This document shows positions 27,475 to 34,732 of a stretch of DNA of 64,000 nt, piece after piece. Every line of letters starts with the position of its first letter. Within the stretch, counting starts at the first letter, position 1. The DNA is from Tolypothrix bouteillei VB521301 (GTDB taxonomy: Bacteria > Cyanobacteriota > Cyanobacteriia > Cyanobacteriales > Nostocaceae): contig NZ_JHEG04000001.1 in NCBI RefSeq assembly GCF_000760695.4, positions 1,063,834-1,127,833 on the forward strand, written 5' to 3'. Both the position numbers and the translations under genes were made by a program. The notes beneath the pieces were generated by a model. It was not told the DNA's origin. It searched no databases and saw only the letters and a list, made by a program, of their open reading frames with translations.

Positions 27475-27557
27475 TGGGGTAACGAATGGCGATCGACAAC
27501 AACAAAACCAACAAGCGTCCGTTTGTTAGTTAAGAGTTTGATTCCCCTTCACTCCAT
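27475..27557 (+). tRNA. tRNA-like gene, identity unresolved
   Basis: Acceptor TGGGGTA/CACTCCA (one mismatch) and a T-arm with loop TTTGATT are visible. The anticodon arm cannot be placed with confidence; AACAA/TTGTT pairs around an 8-base loop. Possibly a decayed gene. Confidence 0.4.
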
Positions 27558-27595
27558 CCCTTGTAGATGTATTTTTACCAAGTGGACATTGATTT

Positions 27596-27680
27596 GGGTC
27601 GGTATCCAAGTCCGGTTGAAGGAAGCCGTCTGTAAAACGGATGCTTATGTGCTTCGTAGGTTCAAATCCTACCCGACCCA
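27596..27680 (+). tRNA. tRNA-Tyr (GTA)
   Basis: Acceptor GGGTCGG/CCGACCC, anticodon arm GCCGT-CTGTAAA-ACGGA, a long variable arm (TGCTTATGTGCTTC) normal for bacterial Tyr, T-arm GTAGG-TTCAAAT-CCTAC. Confidence 0.9.
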
Positions 27681-27684
27681 TTAT

Positions 27685-27772
27685 GGAGAGATTGCTATTG
27701 GCAGGGCAAGCTGTCCGCTAAACAGTCGTGGGATTCAGCATCTCACTGTGGGTTCAACTCCCACTCTCTCCG
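27685..27772 (+). tRNA. tRNA-Ser (GCT)
   Basis: Acceptor GGAGAGA/TCTCTCC, long variable arm, T-arm GTGGG-TTCAACT-CCCAC. The anticodon loop CCGCTAA has C instead of T at position 33. Confidence 0.8.
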
Positions 27773-27778
27773 CTTTAT

Positions 27779-27852
27779 GAGAACGTAGTGTAACTGGATA
27801 ACACATCAGTCTACGAAACTGAAGAGTAAAGGTTCAAGTCCTTTCGTTCTCG
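27779..27852 (+). tRNA. tRNA-Arg (ACG)
   Basis: Acceptor GAGAACG/CGTTCTC, anticodon arm TCAGT-CTACGAA-ACTGA, T-arm AAAGG-TTCAAGT-CCTTT. Confidence 0.9.
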
Positions 27853-27881
27853 CCTATGCCCTGGTAGCTCGGTTAATATAT
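27853..27881 (+). pseudogene. Truncated tRNA 5' fragment
   Basis: GCCCTGGTAGCTCGGTTAA looks like an acceptor and D-arm 5' half that is cut off by the start of the next tRNA gene. Confidence 0.4.
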
Positions 27882-27959
27882 ACTCCTGTAGCCCAATTGG
27901 AAGAGGCGGCTGTCTCAAAAACAGCCTGTGTATGGGTTCAAATCCCATCAGGAGTACCA
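27882..27959 (+). tRNA. tRNA-Leu-like (CAA), short variable loop
   Basis: Acceptor ACTCCTG/CAGGAGT, anticodon arm GCTGT-CTCAAAA-ACAGC, T-arm ATGGG-TTCAAAT-CCCAT, encoded CCA. The long variable arm expected of tRNA-Leu is missing. Confidence 0.75.
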
Positions 27960-27969
27960 ACTAAAATAT

Positions 27970-28047
27970 CAGGATGTAATTTCAGTGGTCTAGAAGCCTT
28001 GTTTTGGGGACAAGGAGTTGTAGGTTCAAATCCTACTATTCCGACCA
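27970..28047 (+). tRNA. tRNA-Pro (TGG)
   Basis: Anticodon arm CTTGT-TTTGGGG-ACAAG, T-arm GTAGG-TTCAAAT-CCTAC, acceptor CAGGATG/TATTCCG with one mismatch, encoded CCA. Confidence 0.8.
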
Positions 28048-28050
28048 TTT

Positions 28051-28149
28051 GCCCTTATGACGGAACTAGCAAACGTGTTAGTCTTAGAAACCAAATTTTG
28101 TAAGTATCTCCTCTGGAGTCGAACGTGAGTTCGTCTCTCACCAAGGGTA
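28051..28149 (+). tRNA. tRNA-Leu (TAG), palindrome in variable region
   Basis: Acceptor GCCCTTA/CAAGGGT, anticodon loop CTTAGAA, T-arm GTGAG-TTCGTCT-CTCAC. The variable arm is a dispersed palindrome (GTATCTCCTCTGGAGTCGAA) in place of, or in addition to, the normal arm. Confidence 0.65.
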
Positions 28150-28154
28150 TTGAT

Positions 28155-28335
28155 ACTCCCATGGCGAAATTGGTAAACGCTTCCGTTTGAGGGACGGAAT
28201 TATTGCAGGTATCTCCTATGCCTCCTTCGTCGGCACGCTTTGCTATCGGAGACGCTGAGTCGCTGCGCGACACGCTTCGCGATGCCGCAGGCTATGCCCG
28301 CAAGGGCTATACGCGAACGACTCCTGTCGGGAGTA
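28155..28335 (+). tRNA. tRNA-Leu (GAG), T-loop interrupted
   Basis: Acceptor ACTCCCA/CGGGAGT with one mismatch; the anticodon loop is TTTGAGG, read as GAG. T-stem GCAGG and its partner CCTGT are separated by 106 extra bases (28211-28316) inserted after T54 of the T-loop. Confidence 0.65.
28211..28316. repeat. Nested dispersed palindromes in the tRNA-Leu(GAG) T-loop
   Basis: An outer TATCTCC...GGAGACGC unit is itself interrupted by further units, including GAGTCGCTGCGCGACACGCT and a CTATGCCCGCAAGGGCTATACGCG unit identical to one in the tRNA-Tyr insert at 19 kb. The outer ends match the single copy in tRNA-Trp. Confidence 0.7.
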
Positions 28336-28341
28336 CTAATT

Positions 28342-28413
28342 GGGTCGTTAGCAGAGCAGATATGAAACCGTCTTTTAAGCGGACTTATCCAAGTTCAACC
28401 CCTGAACGACCCA
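28342..28413 (+). tRNA. tRNA-Lys (TTT)
   Basis: Acceptor GGGTCGT/ACGACCC and anticodon arm ACCGT-CTTTTAA-GCGGA; the T-stem pairs imperfectly. Confidence 0.75.
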
Positions 28414-28426
28414 CCAAACAAATAAT

Positions 28427-28500
28427 GCCCCTGTGATGCAATTGGCAGACATGACCTGCTTAAAACGGGTTTTCTACAGGTTCAAATCCTGTCAGGGGTA
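28427..28500 (+). tRNA. tRNA-Leu-like (TAA), short variable loop
   Basis: Acceptor GCCCCTG/CAGGGGT, anticodon arm ACCTG-CTTAAAA-CGGGT, T-arm ACAGG-TTCAAAT-CCTGT. No long variable arm. Confidence 0.75.
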
Positions 28501-28502
28501 CT

Positions 28503-28580
28503 CGCGGAGATTGAGCTATGGTGCGCTCTGGGGTCTCATAAGCCTTCACGTACCGGGTTCAAATCCCGGCTCCGCTACCA
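28503..28580 (+). tRNA. tRNA-Met (CAT)
   Basis: Anticodon loop CTCATAA, T-arm CCGGG-TTCAAAT-CCCGG, acceptor GCGGAG/CTCCGC with an unpaired first position, encoded CCA. The unpaired first base resembles initiator tRNA but the rest does not decide it. Confidence 0.75.
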
Positions 28581-28583
28581 AAT

Positions 28584-28656
28584 GCTGGTGTGGCTCAACG
28601 GCAGAGCAATTGCCGATGTTTGTGATGGGTTGCGGGTTCAACTCCTGTCACCAACT
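28584..28656 (+). tRNA. tRNA, possibly Asn (GTT)
   Basis: Acceptor GCTGGTG/CACCAAC (one mismatch), D-arm GGCTCAACGGCAGAGC and T-arm GCGGG-TTCAACT-CCTGT are clear. The anticodon stem pairs weakly; GTT is the best reading. Confidence 0.55.
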
Positions 28657-28661
28657 TCAAT

Positions 28662-28733
28662 ACGGGTGTGATGTAATGGCTAACATCTGAGTGCGCCATA
28701 CTCAGCGTATGCGTTCGAGTCTCATCACTCGCT
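28662..28733 (+). tRNA. tRNA-Gly (GCC)
   Basis: Anticodon arm TGAGT-GCGCCAT-ACTCA with C at position 33, T-loop TTCGAGT, acceptor ACGGGTG/CACTCGC with a mismatched first pair. Confidence 0.7.
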
Positions 28734-28738
28734 TTTGT

Positions 28739-28813
28739 AGCCCTGTAGTTCAATAGTGGAGCAACTGTCTTACAAACAGAGGGTTACAGGTTCAAATCCT
28801 GTCAGGGCTACCA
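28739..28813 (+). tRNA. tRNA-Val (TAC)
   Basis: Acceptor AGCCCTG/CAGGGCT, anticodon arm ACTGT-CTTACAA-ACAGA, T-arm ACAGG-TTCAAAT-CCTGT, encoded CCA. Confidence 0.9.
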
Positions 28814-28819
28814 ATTTAT

Positions 28820-28892
28820 AGGAGTGTCGTCTAATGGATGGGCATCGCTCTTCGCTCGGCGATTTGTAGCGGTTCAACTCCCTTCACTCCTT
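28820..28892 (+). tRNA. tRNA-like gene, anticodon unresolved
   Basis: Acceptor AGGAGTG/CACTCCT is perfect and a T-loop TTCAACT is present. The anticodon arm reads ATCGC...GCGAT around a 10-base loop (TCTTCGCTCG), which is not a normal 7-base loop. Confidence 0.5.
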
Positions 28893-28898
28893 CTGTCT

Positions 28899-28972
28899 GG
28901 GGTCATAGCTCAACTGGCTAGAGCGTCCGCCTTGCAAGCGGGAGGTTAGGGGTTCAAATCCCCTTGATTCCA
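28899..28972 (+). tRNA. tRNA-Ala (TGC)
   Basis: Acceptor GGGGTCA/TGATTCC with two wobble pairs, anticodon arm TCCGC-CTTGCAA-GCGGG, T-arm AGGGG-TTCAAAT-CCCCT. Confidence 0.9.
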
Positions 28973-28984
28973 CTGATGGTGTCT

Positions 28985-29030
28985 GATAGCGTATAGCCCT
29001 TACGGGCATAGCCTGCGGCATCGCGTAGCG
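28985..29030. repeat. Dispersed palindrome between tRNA genes
   Basis: GCGTATAGCCCTTACGGGCATAG and the following GCGGCATCGCGTAGCG are the reverse complement of units inserted in tRNA-Tyr (19 kb) and tRNA-Leu(GAG). Confidence 0.7.
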
Positions 29031-29058
29031 TGTGCCTTGCACATAGCGTGGCACAAAA

Positions 29059-29131
29059 GTGCTATAGCCAAAGTGGTCGCGGCGCTCGTTTGTGGAACCA
29101 GTTATAACAGGTTCAAGTCTCGTCGGGCACC
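29059..29131 (+). tRNA. tRNA-His-like (GTG)
   Basis: Anticodon arm CTCGT-TTGTGGA-ACCAG and T-loop TTCAAGT are recognisable. Acceptor and T-stems have several mismatches, unlike the clean tRNA-His at 9942. Confidence 0.6.
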
Positions 29132-29138
29132 CCTTTAA

Positions 29139-29221
29139 GGAAGATGCCGCTAAATGGTCGGCAACCGGTCTTGAAAACCGGGGTGGGGTAACACCCAGGG
29201 GTTCGATTCCTCCATCTTCCG
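29139..29221 (+). tRNA. tRNA-Ser (TGA)
   Basis: Acceptor GGAAGAT/ATCTTCC, anticodon arm CCGGT-CTTGAAA-ACCGG, long variable arm GGTGGGGTAACACCC, T-loop TTCGATT. Last gene of the array. Confidence 0.9.
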
Positions 29222-29414
29222 CCTTCCACCTGAAGTCGAAAAGCGAGGCACTGTACTGATAACACAGATACAGGAGGGCCAGTACCTCCTTGGTGGATTT
29301 GTTTCAGGACTGAGCGCTTGTGCAATCCAAAATATGAGAACAGGCGATCGCCAACTCATTTTTCAAAGCTTGTCCCGGCTTTTCTGCTTTGATATCAATA
29401 CCTCTATAAAGAGC

Positions 29415-29684
29415 CGCACGATTGGAGTTAAAGGTTCTGGAGAACTTTACCGCAAACCCGTTGCAATACTGAATGCCTCACCACGAGCAATACACGCACA
29501 AGCTTCCTTGAAGGAAACACTGCTAACAATGGATGCACGTATTATTGATGAAGCATCAATAACAGTCCAACTCCCCAGCAATCAAATTAATGAATTTGGT
29601 ATCCTTTCGCTCTCTGAAATATCGAGTGTATTGCACAATACTATTGTAACCTTCGTATCGGCAATTAAATCTTTCCAGTCTTAA
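29415..29684 (+). pseudogene. C-terminal remnant of an NADPH-dependent FMN reductase
   Basis: The encoded segment GVKGSGELYRKPVAILNASP, RAIHAQASLKETLLTMDARI, IDEASITVQLP and a final helix match the C-terminal third of NADPH-dependent FMN/chromate reductase-type flavoproteins. The N-terminal flavodoxin half is missing. The frame is open upstream (ATG at 29334) but that part is not family sequence, so this is probably a gene relic at the edge of the tRNA array. Some substitutions are unusual for the family. Confidence 0.6.
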
Positions 29685-29695
29685 ATACTGCTGAA

Positions 29696-31054
29696 CTACA
29701 TTTCTATTAAAACTTCAGCAAGAATGTCAAGAGCAATTTCAATCTGGTTGCGATCGATGATTAAAGGTGGGCAGAAGCGAATAGCAGCTTTACCACAACC
29801 TAGTAATAACAAACCTTTTAGGAAAGCTCGTTGAACAATACGATCGCGCAACTGCGAATTGTAATTTCCCTCACAGTCTAATAAATCTACCGCCACCATC
29901 AATCCTTTCCCTCGTGGTGAAGAAACTTGCGGAAATTGTTGCGACAAACGGTGCAAACCAGCTTGCAAGACTTCTCCCATGGCAGTTGCATTTGCCATTA
30001 AACCACTTTCTAGCAGTTTGAGCGTGGCAATCGCTGCTGCACAAGCCACTGGATTGCCTCCAAAGGTCGTTGCGTGAGAACCGGGTGACCAAGTCATAAT
30101 TTCAGGGCGGGAGAGAATAGCCCCTAAAGGAAGACCGCTAGCAATCCCTTTCGCTGTGGTAATGATATCAGGCATCACACCCCAATGCTCGATCGCAAAT
30201 AAACGACCGGTACGTCCCATACCTGCTTGGACTTCATCCACAACCATCAACATACCGTGGCGATCGCATATTTCCCTAATTCGCTGTAAAAACCCATCCT
30301 CTGGGACAATATAACCGCCTTCTCCTTGAATGGCTTCAACAACAATTGCTGCCACCTCTTTAGGTGGCAACATGGTTGGAAATAGTTGTTTTTCTAGGTA
30401 ATCCAAGCTAGCGTGAGTGCCATAAGGAATATGAGTCACACCTGGAACGAGAGGACCGAAATTTGCCCGTTGGACTGTCTTAGAACCAGTAAGGGACATA
30501 GCCCCATAAGTGCGTCCGTGGAATGCTCCTAAAAAGGCAATAATTAAAGAGCGTCCGGTATAGTATCTAGCAAGTTTGATTGCTCCTTCATTGGATTCTG
30601 CACCTGAATTTGTGAAAAATACTTTAGCAGGAAAAGAAGTTTTTCCAGTACCCTCTCCAACAACAGGTGGAAAGGGCGCACGGGAAGCTAATTTTTCCGC
30701 GAGTTCCACCATAGGTTCGTAGTAAAAATCAGTCCCTGACATATGTATCAGGTTTGCGGCTTGCTCTTGAATCGCTCGGACAACTTCTGGATGGCAGTGT
30801 CCCGTTGCGGTGACAGCAATACCCGCAGTCATATCTAGAAATACGTTCCCATCCACGTCTTCTACCATGCAACCTTCACCACGAGCCACAACTAACGGGT
30901 AATCTCGGGTATAAGAAGGCGAAGTGACAGCGCGATCGCGTTCTACAAGATCGAGAGTTTTCGATCCTGGTAAAGAAGTGATTATATGAGGTTTACAGGG
31001 TAAAGAGATTTTCGATTTTCGATTTTCGATTTTCGATTGCGAAAGTTCTAGCAT
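29696..31054 (-). CDS. Class III PLP aminotransferase (acetylornithine/GABA aminotransferase family)
   Basis: The 452-residue product is a fold-type I, class III aminotransferase. It shows the ARGEGCMVEDVDGNVFLD start block, FFTNSGAESNEGAIKLAR, FHGRTYGAMSLTGSK, VVEAIQGEGGYIVPE, the DEVQAGMGRTG aspartate and the PLP lysine in TTAKGIASGLPLGA. It transfers an omega-amino group to 2-oxoglutarate; GABA, ornithine or lysine-derived amines are possible. The first 17 residues (SKIENRKSKIS) are encoded by a tandem heptamer repeat. The gene lies downstream of the aldehyde dehydrogenase on the same strand, an amine-degradation arrangement. Confidence 0.85.
   Translation of the reverse strand: MLELSQSKIENRKSKISLPCKPHIITSLPGSKTLDLVERDRAVTSPSYTRDYPLVVARGEGCMVEDVDGNVFLDMTAGIAVTATGHCHPEVVRAIQEQAANLIHMSGTDFYYEPMVELAEKLASRAPFPPVVGEGTGKTSFPAKVFFTNSGAESNEGAIKLARYYTGRSLIIAFLGAFHGRTYGAMSLTGSKTVQRANFGPLVPGVTHIPYGTHASLDYLEKQLFPTMLPPKEVAAIVVEAIQGEGGYIVPEDGFLQRIREICDRHGMLMVVDEVQAGMGRTGRLFAIEHWGVMPDIITTAKGIASGLPLGAILSRPEIMTWSPGSHATTFGGNPVACAAAIATLKLLESGLMANATAMGEVLQAGLHRLSQQFPQVSSPRGKGLMVAVDLLDCEGNYNSQLRDRIVQRAFLKGLLLLGCGKAAIRFCPPLIIDRNQIEIALDILAEVLIEM
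31005..31040. repeat. Heptanucleotide tandem repeat (GATTTTC)n in a coding region
   Basis: About four to five direct copies of GATTTTC lie in the first codons of the aminotransferase gene. In the coding direction the repeat encodes the Lys/Ile/Glu/Asn-rich extension before the conserved domain. Confidence 0.8.
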
Positions 31055-31238
31055 AAAAAAATTGATATCTAAATAAGCTTTAATATTCTTCGATTGAGGT
31101 CATCTGTTGTGTATTTGATATTACAAATATTGCAAGACCCCGTAAGGGGATAATTACCGAGCGAATATTTGCTTTGTGTAAAGTATCCCACTATCAAACT
31201 CACCCATTTATTTTTGCGCTCGTCTTTCAAAACAGGAT

Positions 31239-32735
31239 TCATCCACGATTATCAATTTGAGCGCGTTGTAAGTTTCCAGAGAAATCTACGTAGACAGTTT
31301 TCCAATCCGTAAATACATCCAAAACTGCAGTACCAGCTTCTCGGTGTCCGTTACCCGTTTGCTTGACACCACCAAAAGGTAAATGTACCTCGGCACCAAT
31401 TGTGGGACCGTTGATGTAAGTAATACCGGCTTCAATATCGCGCATGGCAGTGAAAGCACGGTTGATATCGCGAGTATATATGGAAGATGAAAGACCGTAA
31501 GGTGTATCGTTCAGGATTGCGATTGCTTCCTCAAAAGAGCGTACTTCTATCAACGCCACGACAGGTCCGAATATTTCTTCACGAGCAACGCGCATTTGAG
31601 GAGTGACAAAATCTAAAATAGTCGGTTGGAAAAAGTAGCCGTTCTGCAAACCTTCCACAGCAGCCACTTCTCCACCGATTAAAACCTTTGCTCCTTCTTC
31701 ACGGGCAATATCTAGATATTTGCTAACGCGTTGGAGTTGCTTCTCATTAACAATAGGTCCTACATCGGTATCGGAGTCAGTACCGGGACCCAACCGCAGC
31801 TGACTGGTACGTTCTTTCAGCATAAAGGTAAATTTCTCTTTGATATCGCGATGTAGCAGCAAACGACTGGTTGCAGTACATCTCTGACCTGCAGTTCCAA
31901 ATGCGCCCCAGACCGCACCATCCAAAGCAAGTTGCAAATCCGCATCTTCCATGACAATTTGGGCATTTTTACCACCCATCTCCAGACACACGCGTTTGTG
32001 AGTTCGCCCGCAGGTAGAAGCAACAAAAGCACCCGTTTCAGAAGATCCAGTGAAAGAGACTAAGTCAACATCAGGATGCTCAACTAAAGCTTTCCCCGCT
32101 TCCTCTCCCACTCCATGTACCAAGTTGATAACACCATCAGGAAAACCAGCCTCTGCGAAAATTTCTACGAGTTTGGTAGCACAAGCAGGAGTATCTTCTG
32201 CTGGCTTGAGAATTACGGTATTACCACATACTAAAGCTGGCATTGCTTTCCAACAAGGAATAGCAACTGGAAAATTCCACGGTGTAATCAGAGCACAAAC
32301 CCCAACAGGCATTCTCACTGTCATGGCAAATTTATTGGGCATTTCAGATGGTGTAGTTTGCCCAAATAAACGACGTCCTTCGCCAGCACTGTAATAGGCA
32401 CAATCAATGCCTTCTTGAACATCGCCCCTTGCTTCTGCCAGAGGTTTACCCATTTCCCGGCTCATTAATAAAGCCAGTTCTTCTTTATACTGACGCAAGA
32501 GTTCTCCGACTCGTTGAACGTATTCTGCTCTAGCTGGGGCTGGAATAAGCCGCCAACTGCGGTATGCACGACGAGCAGCAGCTACGGCTGTCTCAACGTC
32601 AGTTGCAGCCGAACGCGGACAGGTGGCAACGACTTCACCCCTGTCTGCAGGATTGCGGCTTTCTAAGGTAGCTCCTGATGCAGCATTTACCCATTCTCCG
32701 GCGATGTAATTACGACAAGTTAGGAAATTGCTCAT
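31239..32735 (-). CDS. NAD(P)-dependent aldehyde dehydrogenase
   Basis: The 498-residue product has full ALDH superfamily motifs: TPWNFPVAIPCWKAMPAL, KPAEDTPACATKLVE, FTGSSETGAFVA, general base Glu in LEMGGKNA and catalytic Cys in GTAGQRCTATSRL, then EEIFGPVVALI and PFGGVKQTGNGHREAG. It oxidises an aldehyde to the acid with NAD(P)+. The neighbouring aminotransferase suggests the aldehyde comes from an amino compound such as GABA, a diamine or lysine, but the sequence does not fix the substrate. Confidence 0.88.
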   Translation of the reverse strand: MSNFLTCRNYIAGEWVNAASGATLESRNPADRGEVVATCPRSAATDVETAVAAARRAYRSWRLIPAPARAEYVQRVGELLRQYKEELALLMSREMGKPLAEARGDVQEGIDCAYYSAGEGRRLFGQTTPSEMPNKFAMTVRMPVGVCALITPWNFPVAIPCWKAMPALVCGNTVILKPAEDTPACATKLVEIFAEAGFPDGVINLVHGVGEEAGKALVEHPDVDLVSFTGSSETGAFVASTCGRTHKRVCLEMGGKNAQIVMEDADLQLALDGAVWGAFGTAGQRCTATSRLLLHRDIKEKFTFMLKERTSQLRLGPGTDSDTDVGPIVNEKQLQRVSKYLDIAREEGAKVLIGGEVAAVEGLQNGYFFQPTILDFVTPQMRVAREEIFGPVVALIEVRSFEEAIAILNDTPYGLSSSIYTRDINRAFTAMRDIEAGITYINGPTIGAEVHLPFGGVKQTGNGHREAGTAVLDVFTDWKTVYVDFSGNLQRAQIDNRG

Positions 32736-32845
32736 TTTTTACACCTCCGGATTGTAAGACCCATGACTCCCAGTGTGGCTTGTACTATTTATTATCGTCA
32801 AATGAAATAACAGATTGTAACATTGGCAACAAATGTAACTCATTC

Positions 32846-34732
32846 CTAAGGAATCAAAGCCATTACTGCAGCAGGGGAGCCAGAACCATCTTTTAACCTC
32901 AGAACACCAATAACAAGCGTAGTTCCCTTTGGTGGTAACTGGTCTAAATTAGTCAAATTCTCCAATACAATACGTGGTTCTTTTAATACTAGAAAGTTAG
33001 TTGCAAAAGTAGTTTCTTGACCTGCATCGACTCCGTGAGTATCAATTCCTACTCCCGCAATCTGACGCTCTTCTAGCAAAAACTTTGTTGCCTCAGATCC
33101 AAATCCAGGAAAGTGCATTCCTCCGTGAGAATCCCAGTTAAAAAAAGCATTTTCATCCAACCACTTTTCCTGCCAACCTGTATGAAGGAGCACTATACAG
33201 TTCGAGGGAATTTTGCCGTTTTGTTGTTCCCAAGCGAGAATATTGTCCGTAGAAAGAACGCAATCTGGATGACTCAGTGCTTGCTCCCGAATCGAGATTG
33301 TCACAGCTGGTAAAATTAACGAATTTGCAGGATAGCGATCGATACTCACACCATCAGCGTAAAAGCTGTTAGGAGCATTCATGTGAGTCGCACTGTGTTC
33401 TCCTAGAGAAAACCGCCGCAAGTAATAACCATCTTTATCTAACTCTGCTACAGTCTCAAATTCAACAGGGGGATCGCCTTTCCACAAGGGAATTCCTGTA
33501 TCAATCGTATGGCTCAAATGCACTACACGCGAATAAGTAATACGTCTTTTCTTCTCACCTTCTTTGCTTTCTCTGCGCCCGTGCAGTTCATCAAACAGAT
33601 TTTGCTTTCGAGTCAACCTCCCCAAAGTAGCCTCCATAACAGCAGAAGTTTGACCGGTCACGGTAAATACCAGTGCCTCGCGATAAACCCGTTGTGCGTT
33701 ACGATCGCTGTAGAGCGCAGAGCCACTAGAAACCGCGATCGCTGTATGGGAAATTCTAGCCGCTAGATCGATTGCCCAAGCCCGCAATTGCAACCGTTCT
33801 GCAACAGACATCTCTAAATTTTGTTGTGCTTCTCGAATAGCAGTGCGACAATTGTTGAGTTCCTGCTCAAGACTTTCAAAAGCATTGGTCATAAAAGGCA
33901 GAGATTTTTTCTTTGCAGCAGACTCTAAAATATCCAAACCACCAAGAGCACATCCCGTAGCCAAAAAAGTCGCACGCAGAACATTCTTCTTGTCATTGTC
34001 ATGAATCCAGCCAGCAGGTTTAATGAAAACAACATCTTCTGCAGGCAAAAACCAGTCAGTCAAAGTTGCTTTGACGGTGTTGGTAGATGTCATCGCTGCA
34101 AGCTGTGCGGGCGGTGAAAACTCTATACGGCTTAAACCGTTATGCTCGCTTATCGCACCTCCTGACTCTTGATGTATTTCTACCAAAGGGACTATACCGA
34201 AAACAGCGCGATCGTCAGGTAAAGTAGCAGCAACAATAAACTTACTAAAAAGATTCCAACCTGTAACCCAAGGTACAACTCCATTGAGTTGATAACCCCC
34301 CAGTACTGGTACGCCAGTAACAAGTGCTTCTCCTTCACGTCGTAGCTGAGAAAAACCCACTCCCAGTAAAACTTGAGCGTCACTCATATAGGGAAGGTAC
34401 TTCTGTTGAAGAGAAGTATTATGACTAGCAACAAGCATACTAGCAGCACTTTGGTGTTGGGTTTGTAAAAAAGCTAGAGCACCAGAATATCGGGCTACCA
34501 GTTCTTGAAAACTACCGAATACTTGCTCGCTGACTTCTCTTCCACCCCATCTGTCTGGTACTCTCAGAGCAAGCATCCCTAACTTTCCCAAACCTTGCAG
34601 TGCTTGAAATAAAGCGTTTGAGTTAAAGTCTATCTCATTCGCCAAAGGTGCTACTTCTTTTTGCAAGAAAGACCGGGCTACTTGTAAAAGAGAATCCGTA
34701 TTGTCTAGAGTTTCTTGTTTAACACCATCCAT
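32846..34732 (-). CDS. Fusion of acyl-CoA dehydrogenase-like and cyclase/kynurenine-formamidase-like domains
   Basis: The product has 628 residues. Residues about 1-390 resemble acyl-CoA dehydrogenases (EKEV-type N-terminal helices, GLGKLGMLALRVPDRWGG, LGGYQLNGVVPWVTGWN, C-terminal helical bundle). Residues about 400-628 form a PF04199-type cyclase domain (VVHLSHTIDTGIPLWKGDPP, GEHSATHMNAPNSF, IVLLHTGWQEKW, GIDTHGVDAG). In the metal motif HxGTHxDxPxH, the Asp is Asn and the last His is Ser. The linker ELHGRRESKEGEKKR is encoded by a copy of the dispersed repeat also found at 51.1 kb, read in another frame. Neither reaction is known; the gene lies upstream of the ALDH gene on the same strand. 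Confidence 0.75.
   Translation of the reverse strand: MDGVKQETLDNTDSLLQVARSFLQKEVAPLANEIDFNSNALFQALQGLGKLGMLALRVPDRWGGREVSEQVFGSFQELVARYSGALAFLQTQHQSAASMLVASHNTSLQQKYLPYMSDAQVLLGVGFSQLRREGEALVTGVPVLGGYQLNGVVPWVTGWNLFSKFIVAATLPDDRAVFGIVPLVEIHQESGGAISEHNGLSRIEFSPPAQLAAMTSTNTVKATLTDWFLPAEDVVFIKPAGWIHDNDKKNVLRATFLATGCALGGLDILESAAKKKSLPFMTNAFESLEQELNNCRTAIREAQQNLEMSVAERLQLRAWAIDLAARISHTAIAVSSGSALYSDRNAQRVYREALVFTVTGQTSAVMEATLGRLTRKQNLFDELHGRRESKEGEKKRRITYSRVVHLSHTIDTGIPLWKGDPPVEFETVAELDKDGYYLRRFSLGEHSATHMNAPNSFYADGVSIDRYPANSLILPAVTISIREQALSHPDCVLSTDNILAWEQQNGKIPSNCIVLLHTGWQEKWLDENAFFNWDSHGGMHFPGFGSEATKFLLEERQIAGVGIDTHGVDAGQETTFATNFLVLKEPRIVLENLTNLDQLPPKGTTLVIGVLRLKDGSGSPAAVMALIP
33552..33592 (-). 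repeat. Dispersed repeat copy in the domain linker
   Basis: On the minus strand the segment GATGAACTGCACGGGCGCAG, continuing AGAAAGCAAAGAAGG, matches the repeat AATGAACCGCAGAGGCGCAG...GCGCAGAG at 51124 at most positions. It falls precisely between the two enzyme domains. Confidence 0.55.
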
